A program made the position numbers and the translations under genes. Below, in pieces: positions 31,668 to 39,459 of a stretch of DNA of 64,000 bases; the first letter of the stretch is position 1, and each line of letters opens with the position of its first letter. The DNA comes from CAVWXT01 sp963759115. Its GTDB lineage: Bacteria > Planctomycetota > Planctomycetia > Pirellulales > Thermoguttaceae. A model generated the notes under the pieces. The model saw only the letters and a program-made list of their open reading frames with translations, did not search any database and was not told the DNA's origin. Where the stretch lies: contig CAVWXT010000001.1 in NCBI GenBank assembly GCA_963759115.1, positions 1,178,001 through 1,242,000 of the forward strand, in the 5' to 3' direction.

Positions 31668-33338
31668 TTACGAGCGGAACTTGCCTCCCTTCCACTGCTT
31701 GGCGATGTAGCCGCCGACCCAGTAGCCCAGGGCCAGGATCGTCAGGGCCGGATTGAAGCCGCCGTTGGTCACGTGCAGGCTGCCGTCGGCCACGAAGAGA
31801 TTGTCGATCTCGTGGACCTGGCCGAACTTGTTGGTGACCGAGGTCTTGGGGTCGTTGCCCATGCGGCAGGTGCCGGCCTGGTGCTGCCCGCCGGAGAGGC
31901 CCAGCCCGGGTGGCGACAGCCGAGTGCTCCGCGCGCCCATCTCCTTCAACAGCAGTTCGGCCTTGACGGCCAGGAACTTGCCGATCTCGGCCATGTAGGG
32001 ATGGCGATAGCCCGAGAGCCGCACCACGGGGATGCCCCAGTGGTCCTTGACGTTCGGGTCGATGCTGACGCGGGATTCCGGCACCGGAATCTCCTGCGTT
32101 GGGCCGTGCAGCGAGACGAACCGCTTGTAGTTCCGGCGCTGAAAGTCCTTGTGCCCCTTGCCCCATCGCGGCGCGCCCGGCGGCCGCATGCCGGTGAACA
32201 GGTAGGGCAGCGAGATGAACTCATTCACCAGCACGCCGCCGCCGATCAGGCCGGGGTTGTTGTGGTTGAAGTCGGAGAGCGCGACGCAGGCGCCGGGGCC
32301 GGCCTCTTCGTAGATCTCCTGGTCGAACAGCCCCGAGGCGCCGGCGTAGGCGTGGCCCTGGAGGTTGCGCCCGACCCAATCGCTGTTGTTGCCGGCGCCG
32401 TTGGGAAACAGCTTCGAGCGCGAGTTCAGCAGCAGCCGGGCCGTTTCGCTGGCCGAGGCCGCCACGACCACCAGGTCGGCGGTCTGCACCTGCGGCCGAT
32501 CGTCGGCATCGAAGTACCGCACGCCTGTGGCGTGGCCCCGATCGTCGATCATCACTTCGGCCGCCACGCAGTCGGTCCGCAGTACGCAGTTGCCGGTGGC
32601 CAGCGCCCGCGGAATCACCGTGTTGTGCGTGCCGTTCTTGGCGTCGACGGGGCAGGCAAACCCCACGCACGAGCGCATGTGGATGCACTGCGGCCGGCCG
32701 CCGTAGGGCACGGAATTGCGCAGCATGGGCAGCGGAAAGGGATGCCAGCCCAACGACTTGGCCGCCTTCTCGAACATTTGCCCGTCGAGGTTGTACGGGA
32801 AGGGGGGCATCGGCAGCGGTTTCTTCCGCGGCGAGGCGAACGGGTTCTGCGATTCGTCGCCCGAGACGCCGATCTCCCACTCCGCCCTCTCATAGCAGGG
32901 CTCAAGATCGTCGTAGCTGATGGGCCAGTCGTCCAGGGAATGGGGGGCCTTCAGTTTCGCCGCCAACTCGCGGTAGGTGCTCAACAGCTTGAAGTCCTGC
33001 GGCAGGAAACGCCACGCCATCGCGCCGTAGGAGAGGGTGCCGCCGCCCACGCAAGCCGCGTTGTTGCAGTAGGGCTTTTCGCTGGGCAGAACGATCTGAG
33101 TCGTGCCGTCCGAACCGACCACGACGCGGCGGTAGCGCTCGTCGTCGGGACCGAAGGCATTGCCCAACACGGTGGTGCGCTGCGAGATCAACTCGTCGTC
33201 GTCGTGATCGGCGAACGATTGCCAGCGGCCGCGTTCCAAAAGGACTACGCTCAGGCCGGCCTGGGCCAACTCGTTGGCCACCACGCCGCCCCCGGCGCCC
33301 GCTCCCACGATCACCGCATTGACGTGTCGAAGTGCCAC
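31668..33338 (-). CDS. GMC-family FAD-dependent oxidoreductase (gluconate dehydrogenase alpha-like)
   Basis: About 556 residues of a GMC oxidoreductase that oxidises a sugar or alcohol with FAD. The dinucleotide motif GAGAGGGVVANELA follows the start, and the C-terminal block with GGQHQAGTCRMGNDPKTS and VADGSLHVTNGGFNPALTI carries the catalytic His region of the family. GTG 33338 is preferred because AGGAG lies eight bases before it; GTG 33347 overlaps that site. There is no signal peptide, so export would be in complex with the TAT-signal small subunit upstream. The cytochrome gene starts 40 bases downstream. The substrate is not predictable by eye. Confidence 0.92.
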   Translation of the reverse strand: MALRHVNAVIVGAGAGGGVVANELAQAGLSVVLLERGRWQSFADHDDDELISQRTTVLGNAFGPDDERYRRVVVGSDGTTQIVLPSEKPYCNNAACVGGGTLSYGAMAWRFLPQDFKLLSTYRELAAKLKAPHSLDDWPISYDDLEPCYERAEWEIGVSGDESQNPFASPRKKPLPMPPFPYNLDGQMFEKAAKSLGWHPFPLPMLRNSVPYGGRPQCIHMRSCVGFACPVDAKNGTHNTVIPRALATGNCVLRTDCVAAEVMIDDRGHATGVRYFDADDRPQVQTADLVVVAASASETARLLLNSRSKLFPNGAGNNSDWVGRNLQGHAYAGASGLFDQEIYEEAGPGACVALSDFNHNNPGLIGGGVLVNEFISLPYLFTGMRPPGAPRWGKGHKDFQRRNYKRFVSLHGPTQEIPVPESRVSIDPNVKDHWGIPVVRLSGYRHPYMAEIGKFLAVKAELLLKEMGARSTRLSPPGLGLSGGQHQAGTCRMGNDPKTSVTNKFGQVHEIDNLFVADGSLHVTNGGFNPALTILALGYWVGGYIAKQWKGGKFRS

Positions 33339-33375
33339 TTGCTCCACTCCTGCGTGCCCGAAGACCGGGGCGGGC

Positions 33376-34008
33376 TTAAGACTTAACGGCGGGACCGGCC
33401 GGCTTCGGATACCGATTCTGCCCCATCACCCGCGGGTACTCCAGTCCCATCATCTTGTAGCTGCAGTAATTCCGATTGCCGCCATGCCGCGGGCTGCCGT
33501 AGAACCCTTGCATGGCGTGGTCCCGCACGAGGCCAAAGAACTCCTTGGCCGAAGGATCGGTCCAAAGCTCTTTGGACGCCTTGCCGGCTTCCAGCGATTC
33601 CAACAGCTTGGTCTGGTCGTCCCAGGCCAACTTCTCGAACGGCTTGCCGAACATCTGCTGGCTGGTCTTCTGCACGCTTTGGAGTCCCGTGCGGTATTTT
33701 TCCTGATACCGCCGGTAAGGGCCGGCCAACTGCCGGTCGATGAACACGACCACGCCGGCATCCTTGGCGCCCGGATCCTGATCGGCCGGGATGATCTGTT
33801 CGGCAACGGCCTCGACCAGCGAGGCCTCGTCGGGCGTGAGGAATCGCCATCCGCCGGGGCGCGAGCGATCGATCCGGCCTATCAACATCGCGCCGCCCAC
33901 GCCGGTCACGGCGCCGCCGATGGCGACCGACATGACCTTGATGACGTCGCGGCGCGACGGCCGTCCGCTGCTGGATTGAGGATCCACGTTTCGTTCCTGG
34001 GCCGACAT
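33376..34008 (-). CDS. Gluconate 2-dehydrogenase subunit 3-like, TAT signal
   Basis: A 210-residue protein. The N-terminus has the twin-arginine motif SRRDVIK followed by a hydrophobic stretch (VMSVAIGGAVTGVGGAM), so it is exported folded. The body (FLTPDEASLVEAVAEQIIP and VVVFIDRQLAGPY) matches the gluconate 2-dehydrogenase subunit 3 family. In such complexes this subunit carries the TAT signal for the signal-less GMC subunit. The gap to the GMC gene is 37 bases. Both point to one periplasmic dehydrogenase complex with the cytochrome. Confidence 0.92.
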   Translation of the reverse strand: MSAQERNVDPQSSSGRPSRRDVIKVMSVAIGGAVTGVGGAMLIGRIDRSRPGGWRFLTPDEASLVEAVAEQIIPADQDPGAKDAGVVVFIDRQLAGPYRRYQEKYRTGLQSVQKTSQQMFGKPFEKLAWDDQTKLLESLEAGKASKELWTDPSAKEFFGLVRDHAMQGFYGSPRHGGNRNYCSYKMMGLEYPRVMGQNRYPKPAGPAVKS

Positions 34009-34108
34009 GGCAGAGCTTCAAGGCGGGAAATGATCGGAATGGCCAGCCGGCCACGCAGTTTCGAGTATACGCGCCCGGCCGCCGATGTCAACCGCCCATG
34101 CACGGGAA

Positions 34109-34189
34109 GGGTGGCACGCCCAGAACGTAGTGATGGGCGTGGTCTTACGCGGAAATCACGCCCTTCGCTTCGCTTGGGGCGTGCCACCC
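34109..34189. repeat. 13-bp perfect inverted repeat (GGGTGGCACGCCC)
   Basis: Arms at 34109-34121 and 34177-34189 are perfect inverted copies separated by 55 bases that themselves contain CTTCGCTTCGCTTGG. It lies between two minus-strand genes and could be a palindromic intergenic repeat or part of a terminator without a U-tract. Confidence 0.75.
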
Positions 34190-34208
34190 AAACTGTTCGC
34201 CGCCGTTC

Positions 34209-35132
34209 TCAGTCCAGCAGCTTCCGCACGAACTCGTGGCTCATCTTCAGGCTCTCGCGGATGGGCCGGGTCGGTTTGAAGTCCTTTTCGTGAGCCAGTT
34301 CCACCACGGCGTCTCCCTGGAAATTGACGTCGTGCAGGGCCTTCGCAATCGCCTTGTAGTCCACCGCGCCCTCGCCCATGGCTTCGGACCATTTCCCGTC
34401 GGCCGTCTGGTCGCGGAGGTGGAGGAAGACGATCTGCGGACCGTACGTCCGAATGAAGGTCACGGGATCGACGCCGCCCCGCACGAGCCAGCCCAGGTCG
34501 GGGCCCAGCTTGACGTCGGGAATCCGCGCCAGCGTGCCCTTCAGGTCGTACAGGTCGTTGGCGATCTCATAGGTGTGGTTGTGCAGGTTGAGCACCACGC
34601 CGTTGGCCTTCGCCAGGGCAATCACCTTGCGGAGCACGTCGGCCTGGGCGTCGAGTTGCTCGGGCGACTTGAGCTTGGGGCCTTGGCCGACCGAGGTGCC
34701 CAAGGTATGCCCGCCCAGCTTGGCCAGCCGCGTGATCACCAGTTCGGCGCTCTCCAAAATCGCTGCGTGCTTCGTGCGGTCGAACATCTTCCCCTCGAAC
34801 GAAGCGCCGATGATCGGCAGATGATGCTTCTGCGACAGTTCGCCGATGCGCTGGACCGCGTCCACCGGCTGCAAGACGATCGGCATCAATTCGATCCCTT
34901 CCATGCCGGCATATTCCATGTCGGCGAAGATGGCCGGCAGCACGGGCGTGATGTCGCGGTTGGGTAGCGTGGCCGCGTAGACCCACGGGTGGGCGCCCAC
35001 GACTATTTTCTTCTTGGCGGCCGAGGTTTGCGTTTCCGCCGCCCACAGCGACGCGGCCGACGTGCCCGCCGCGAGCAGGGCGGTTGCCGATCCGAGGAAC
35101 TGACGCCGCGAGAATTGGTTAGTCTGCCTCAT
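34209..35132 (-). CDS. Sugar phosphate isomerase/epimerase-like TIM-barrel protein, TAT signal
   Basis: A 307-residue protein with a twin-arginine leader (FSRRQFLGSATALLAAG, cleavage near AAETQT), so it is periplasmic. The barrel has the AP-endonuclease-2/xylose-isomerase-like layout: EGIELMPIVLQP, NLHNHTYE with a metal-binding His, LGPDLGWL and FLHLRDQT, each providing a metal or substrate ligand. ATG 35132 has AAGGAG eight bases upstream; an in-frame codon at 35171 would extend the protein but lacks that site. Such proteins isomerise or epimerise free sugars, which fits the neighbouring GMC dehydrogenase complex. Confidence 0.88.
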   Translation of the reverse strand: MRQTNQFSRRQFLGSATALLAAGTSAASLWAAETQTSAAKKKIVVGAHPWVYAATLPNRDITPVLPAIFADMEYAGMEGIELMPIVLQPVDAVQRIGELSQKHHLPIIGASFEGKMFDRTKHAAILESAELVITRLAKLGGHTLGTSVGQGPKLKSPEQLDAQADVLRKVIALAKANGVVLNLHNHTYEIANDLYDLKGTLARIPDVKLGPDLGWLVRGGVDPVTFIRTYGPQIVFLHLRDQTADGKWSEAMGEGAVDYKAIAKALHDVNFQGDAVVELAHEKDFKPTRPIRESLKMSHEFVRKLLD

Positions 35133-35245
35133 CGTTGCGACTCCTTGGGGTTTGGGGGCGGCGAAGCACATCTGTCTGTCGGTGCATGCCGAACCGGGAT
35201 TATCGCCGGTTCGGGCGCCCCTTTCAAGCGTCGCAGAATGGAAAA

Positions 35246-35271
35246 GGGGCGGGAGCTTTCACTCCCGCCCC
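35246..35271 (-). terminator. GC-rich hairpin, likely terminator downstream of the Cys-rich gene
   Basis: Perfect 10-bp stem GGGGCGGGAG/CTCCCGCCCC with a six-base loop. Read on the minus strand it follows the Cys-rich gene and is followed by a short run of T (the AAAA at 35242-35245 on +). It probably ends that transcript. Confidence 0.6.
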
Positions 35272-35286
35272 TTCGAGTCTACTCGT

Positions 35287-35350
35287 GGGACGGGTTGCCA
35301 ACCTGTCCCGACGCTTCGCCGACCTGTCCCGACAGGTTGGCAACCTGTCC
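35287..35350. repeat. Palindromic intergenic repeat with GGTTGCCAACCTGTCC
   Basis: The stretch repeats GTTGCCAACCTGTCC and its inverse (GACAGGTTGGCAAC) two to three times. A sister copy lies at 41242-41300. Both are outside genes, so this is a dispersed palindromic element of the genome. Confidence 0.8.
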
Positions 35351-35489
35351 TACGAAGTGCCTAGGGCCCCGACCGACCTGACTTGACGGGTGCCACGGGC
35401 TGCTTGTCAGCCCGTGCTGCGGCCGATTCCTGCACTGGCCGGCAAGCGGCCAGTGGCACCCAAGCTGTCAACACAGCACGGTTGGGGCA

Positions 35490-36200
35490 CTAGGGCCGCT
35501 CGGCCTTGTGCGGCTGGGCCGCAGGACTGGGGGCCGGACCAACGGTCCGGTCGCTCTGCGAGATGATGTTCCCATCGCCCGCGGGCATGCCATCGTTCAC
35601 GACGCGCCCCTCGCTCATGGAGCTCTGGCCGTAATCCATGACCGTGCCGGATCGGCGGCCACAATTGCGGCATCCGCCGCCGGTGTAGTTGCCGTAGTTG
35701 TCGCACGGATCCCAGCAGTCGGGCGGATCATTGTAGAAATCGCCCCAGTATCGGTCGCCGCAACCGGAGCAGCCCCACCAGCGGCAAGGCGCCAGCCAGG
35801 CGAACAGGCAGCTCAGCGGTCCGCGGTGCCACGGCCGGCCATAGCACCCATTGCCGCACGGATCCGCACACGGATCACACGAATCGCCACATGCCGCGCC
35901 ACACGAGCCGCAGGTTCGGCAGGCCGCTCTTCGGCACGGGCGGCCGCAATTCCCGTCGCACGACTCGCCACATTCGGCACATACCTGTGCCCGTCGGGGA
36001 GCGCACGCCGGCCCGCAGATCGGACGCCGCATCGGCCCGCAGGTCCCGCAGCCGTCGTCGCAATCGCCGCAGGCCATGCCGGGGCCGCAGTCCCCATTTG
36101 AGACGCACGGACGATAGCAGAAGACAGCCTGAAACAGACCGCAGCCGGTGCCGGTTGTTAATAAACCCCCCAACAGTCCGAGAAGAATGAGCCGTTTCAC
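35490..36200 (-). CDS. Cysteine-rich secreted protein of planctomycete type
   Basis: A 236-residue protein with a signal peptide (MKRLILLGLLGGLLTTGTGC, a weak lipobox-like end) and 31 cysteines, many in CxxC or CxxxC spacing (CGDCDDGCGTC, CRTCGSCGAACG). A Trp/Cys segment near residue 130 (LAPCRWWGCSGCG) is followed by a low-complexity Pro/Ser tail ending HKAERP. Small Cys-rich exported proteins of this kind are common in Pirellulales; their role is unknown, with metal binding or surface cross-linking possible. The gap to ribBA, on the other strand, is 285 bases. Confidence 0.75.
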   Translation of the reverse strand: MKRLILLGLLGGLLTTGTGCGLFQAVFCYRPCVSNGDCGPGMACGDCDDGCGTCGPMRRPICGPACAPRRAQVCAECGESCDGNCGRPCRRAACRTCGSCGAACGDSCDPCADPCGNGCYGRPWHRGPLSCLFAWLAPCRWWGCSGCGDRYWGDFYNDPPDCWDPCDNYGNYTGGGCRNCGRRSGTVMDYGQSSMSEGRVVNDGMPAGDGNIISQSDRTVGPAPSPAAQPHKAERP

Positions 36201-36368
36201 GATTCGCTTCCCTCTTCTGAATTCGAGAGTAGACCTTTAGCAAGCGTTATCGTCCGAATAATCCGGAGAATCGAGAAAATCGTCAGAACTGCTCAGGTTG
36301 ATGCCGTTGTCCTACAGTTTGCATGTTTCCCATTTTAACGCTCGCGTATACGGCCGGTCTGATGCCGA

Positions 36369-36397
36369 CTGACGCCCGCCCGGACATCGACTATAAT
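36369..36397 (+). promoter_or_regulatory. Sigma-70-like promoter of ribBA
   Basis: CTGACG at 36369-36374 (four of six matches to TTGACA), a 17-base spacer and TATAAT at 36392-36397, a perfect -10 box. It would give a leader of about 80 bases before GTG 36486. No FMN riboswitch pattern was recognised in that leader. Confidence 0.55.
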
Positions 36398-36485
36398 GGG
36401 GTCTTGGTTGCCACAGATGTTTCGGCGTGAGGTTGCCCTCACCACGACGACCCTCCCGATGTGGGGGTATTCTAGGAGAACGCGA

Positions 36486-37691
36486 GTGCCGCACCGGCTT
36501 TCCACGATTGAAGCGGCCATCGAGGCCATTGCCGCGGGTCAGGTCGTCATCGTCATGGACGCCGAAGACCGGGAGAACGAAGGCGATTTCATCTGCGCGG
36601 CCGAAAAGGTCACGCCGGAGATCGTCAACTTCATGATCACGCACGGCCGCGGCCAGCTTTGCATGCCCATCCTGCCCGAAACGGCGGCTCGGCTCGATCT
36701 GCCGCCGATCGTCGAGAACAACACGGCGCCGCTGCAGACCGCCTTCACCGTGCCGGTCGATCATCGCAGTTCGCGCACCGGCGTGACCGCGCCGGAGCGG
36801 GCCCGCACGATCCAGGAAATTCTCAATCCTCAGTCCAAGCCGGCCGATTTCGGGCGGCCCGGACACCTTTACCCGCTGGTGGCCAAGGAGGGCGGCGTGT
36901 TGCGGCGCGCCGGGCATACCGAATGCGCGGTGGACCTGGCCCGGCTGGCCGGCCTGAAGCCCGCCGGCGTGCTCATCGAAATCCTCGGCCAGAGCGGCGA
37001 TCGGGCGACCCGCGACGAGTTGTACAGCCTGGCCGAAAAGTTCCGCCTGGAGATCATCACGATCGAGGCGTTGATCCGTTACCGCCGCCGCAGCGAGAAG
37101 CTGGTCTACCGCCTGGCCGAGGCCAATCTGCCGACCCGCTATGGCCGGGGCCGAGTTCTCGGTTACGGCGTGAAGTATGAAGACCAGCAGCCGTTGGCCA
37201 TCGTGCTGGGCGAGCCGACCCAGCGGCCGGAGCCGCTGGTGCGGCTGCACTCGTCCTGCTTCACCGGCGACCTGCTGGCCTCGCTCCGCTGCGACTGCGG
37301 CGACCAGCTCCACCTGGCCCTGCAAATGATCAGCCAGGAAGGCGCCGGCGTGTTGGTCTATCTTCCGCAGGAAGGCCGCGGCATCGGGCTGATCGAGAAG
37401 CTCAAGGCCTACGCCCTGCAAGACCAGGGCATGGACACCGTCGAGGCCAATCTGGCCCTGGGCCACCAGGTCGACAGCCGCGACTACGGCGTGGGAATTC
37501 AGGTCCTCAAAGACCTGGGGCTCACCAAGGTCCGGCTATTGACGAACAATCCGAAGAAGACCGACGCCTTCATCTACGGCGGTTTCGACCTGGAGGTGGT
37601 CGACCAGGTGCCGATCGTGGGTCCGATCCACGAGCACAACGCCCGGTACATCGCCGCCAAGCGCGACAAGATGGGGCACAAGCTGCCGTAA
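36486..37691 (+). CDS. ribBA: Bifunctional 3,4-dihydroxy-2-butanone-4-phosphate synthase / GTP cyclohydrolase II
   Basis: A 401-residue two-domain enzyme of riboflavin biosynthesis: the first half makes dihydroxybutanone phosphate from ribulose 5-phosphate, the second opens GTP. The DHBP domain shows DRENEGD at residues 28-34, HGRGQLC at 53-59 and GHTECAVDL. The cyclohydrolase domain shows HSSCFTGD followed by RCDCGDQL (three zinc-ligand Cys) and the catalytic EGRGIGL. The GTG at 36486 is chosen because AGGAG precedes it by about eight bases and homology begins there; the open frame back to 36396 overlaps the promoter. A perfect -10 TATAAT is upstream. Confidence 0.95.
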   Translation: MPHRLSTIEAAIEAIAAGQVVIVMDAEDRENEGDFICAAEKVTPEIVNFMITHGRGQLCMPILPETAARLDLPPIVENNTAPLQTAFTVPVDHRSSRTGVTAPERARTIQEILNPQSKPADFGRPGHLYPLVAKEGGVLRRAGHTECAVDLARLAGLKPAGVLIEILGQSGDRATRDELYSLAEKFRLEIITIEALIRYRRRSEKLVYRLAEANLPTRYGRGRVLGYGVKYEDQQPLAIVLGEPTQRPEPLVRLHSSCFTGDLLASLRCDCGDQLHLALQMISQEGAGVLVYLPQEGRGIGLIEKLKAYALQDQGMDTVEANLALGHQVDSRDYGVGIQVLKDLGLTKVRLLTNNPKKTDAFIYGGFDLEVVDQVPIVGPIHEHNARYIAAKRDKMGHKLP

Positions 37692-37870
37692 GGCGGGCCG
37701 AGACGCGGCAGTTCTCCGTGCGGTGAAGTCCGTCGGAAAGCCACCTGCTCGAATCTATCTATTCCTCCCAGATTTGGTGGCGGTCACCATTTGTCTTCCT
37801 AACCCCTTCTGGCCTCTGTAAATAGAAAAGACTCCTGATACTATAACCGCCGCGTGATAGGCCCCTTGCT

Positions 37871-37915
37871 GGTGGAGTAGGATGGAAGCAGTAACGAATC
37901 CATCTTTCCTCCACC
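37871..37915 (+). ncRNA. Structured leader hairpin of the IS110-family element (bridge-RNA candidate)
   Basis: GGTGGAG and GATGGA on one side pair with TCCATC and CTCCACC on the other, leaving a small internal loop and a loop of about 12 bases. It ends five bases before the AAGGAG of the transposase. IS110-family elements carry structured bridge RNAs in their flanks. Whether this hairpin, or a longer structure in 38939-39396, belongs to that RNA cannot be told by eye. Confidence 0.35.
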
Positions 37916-37933
37916 AAACAAGGAGACCTATTC

Positions 37934-38938
37934 ATGTGGCACGTGGGTATCGATTTGCACCGTGAGACCGTGGTGATTGCCGCCGTGAACGACACGGGCG
38001 AAGTTATCAAGCCCGTCACCGTTCGCTGTGAAGACACCGCCAGCATCGTGAACGTCGTCCAGGCGTTGGGATCCTTTCGGGCGGTCATCGAGGCCAGCGC
38101 AACGTATCGCTGGCTGTACGACCTGCTCCGACCGTACGGTACGATCTTATTGGCCCATCCGTTTCGTCTGCGGGCTATGGTACAACAACGCACCAAAACG
38201 GACAAGCTGGACGCCCAATTGTTGGCGAACCTGTTGCGGATCAACCAGATTCCGCTGGCCTACATTCCGCCGGAGCCGTACCAGCAACTCCGCGAGCTGA
38301 CACGCCGCCGGGCACGTCTGGGCCGCGAGTTGGCCGAGGCGAAAATCCACTTGCGGGCCTTGTTGGCCAGGCAAAATCGGCAAGCCCCTTATCGGGTTCC
38401 TTTCGGCGTCCGCGGCTTAGCTTGGTTTCGTGGGCAAGACTTCGGCTGGATCGAGAATCTGGTCCGCGACGAACTACTGGCGCGATTGAAACATTTCGGA
38501 CGGCAAGCGACGATCATCGACCGGCACATCGCGCGGATGTCGGCGGCTTTTCCGCAAGCGGAAGCCTTGACCGAGATTCACGGCATCGGCCTGTACTCGG
38601 CGTTGTTGATCGTGGCGGAAATCGGCGAAGTGGAGCGTTTCCGCATGGCAAAACAGGTCGGCGCGTACGCCGGGCTGACCTGCCGTGTGCATCAGTCGGG
38701 CGGACACTGCTACCGCGGTTCGATTACACGGCAAGGGTCGACGTGGTTGCGATGGATTCTCGTGGAGGCGGCCATCAAGGCGATCCGCGAGGACGCGGCC
38801 TTGAAGAACTTTTACACGCGGGTGCGGAAGCGATCCAGCGCAAAGATTGCACGGGTGGCGGTGGCCCGCAAACTGGCGGAGATATGTTGGAAGCGGCTGC
38901 GTCGTTGGCAGCGTGAGCACGCCCACCAGGCGGCGTAG
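37934..38938 (+). CDS. IS110-family transposase (DEDD recombinase)
   Basis: A 334-residue intact protein. The N-terminal DEDD RuvC-like domain opens VGIDLHRETVVIA with D7 and continues FRAVIEASATYRW and KTDKLDAQLLANLL; the C-terminal Tnp domain has LTEIHGIGLYSALLIVAEIG and ITRQGSTWLRWILVEAA with the candidate Ser. ATG 37934 has AAGGAG nine bases upstream. The element inserts and excises through a bridge-RNA-guided mechanism in the characterised members. No frameshift is present, so it may be active. Confidence 0.93.
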   Translation: MWHVGIDLHRETVVIAAVNDTGEVIKPVTVRCEDTASIVNVVQALGSFRAVIEASATYRWLYDLLRPYGTILLAHPFRLRAMVQQRTKTDKLDAQLLANLLRINQIPLAYIPPEPYQQLRELTRRRARLGRELAEAKIHLRALLARQNRQAPYRVPFGVRGLAWFRGQDFGWIENLVRDELLARLKHFGRQATIIDRHIARMSAAFPQAEALTEIHGIGLYSALLIVAEIGEVERFRMAKQVGAYAGLTCRVHQSGGHCYRGSITRQGSTWLRWILVEAAIKAIREDAALKNFYTRVRKRSSAKIARVAVARKLAEICWKRLRRWQREHAHQAA

Positions 38939-39459
38939 AGAGCAACACGATATCGCGCACGAGTACGGTCGCGGCTGGCCCGCAAAGGGGTTCTCGTGAG
39001 ACGCAAGTCTGCACTGTCCTCCTGATTGGGCACTGTGACCGGTGAACAATACAATATGCGACGGGCTTCGGCTCGGACGGCACGAATGGGTGACTACTAG
39101 GTGCGCGACGACGAGTGACAAGCCGTTGCCAATTGCGGCGGGTGTGCTGGTGTTTGGCAGGGTCGGATTTTCGGAGGCATAGTAGAGCAAATGAATGAGT
39201 CGGTGAGACAAAACTGCCCTGGCAGTGGATACCGCCAGGGCATCACGGGTCATTCACCCGCCCTAACCTGGCTATTCCTTGTCGGGTTGCGTCCCCGCAG
39301 AGCCCGACTCCGCTTCACCAGGCACACACATTATAACAGCGAGACAAGCGAATTAGCAGTTTCCCAAGAAATCCGTTGGCCTGGGCCTTGACACGCCGGC
39401 GGTTATGGGCGACCCCTTAAGTCCTTTGGCGGGGTAGGTTACGCAGGAGCAATGCCACG
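38939..39459. other. Non-coding stretch, probably the IS110 right flank
   Basis: About 520 bases without a credible gene. Hairpins are visible, for example CCCTGGC/GCCAGGG near 39218-39240 and a GTCGGGTTGC/GCCCGAC pair near 39275-39308. The stretch ends with the possible right inverted repeat at 39397-39406. Confidence 0.45.

Larger units (their letters stand above)
37843..39406 (+). mobile_element. IS110-family insertion sequence, probable span
   Basis: A 10-bp inverted pair, ATAACCGCCG at 37843-37852 and CGGCGGTTAT at 39397-39406, brackets the transposase and gives about 1.56 kb, normal for the family. Subterminal inverted repeats and a long non-coding 3' stretch (38939-39396) are features of the IS1111 subgroup. 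A 10-bp match can occur by chance, so the ends are provisional. No target duplication is expected for this family. Confidence 0.45.

Noticed and set aside
31620..33386. 588-codon plus-strand ORF
   Set aside because: It is antisense to the well-supported GMC oxidoreductase; Arg/Gly/Ala/Val-rich composition and no family similarity.
36398..36485. FMN riboswitch before ribBA
   Set aside because: The leader is only about 80 bases and shows none of the conserved RFN core sequence.
36312..37466. 384-codon minus-strand ORF
   Set aside because: Antisense to ribBA, which is fully conserved.
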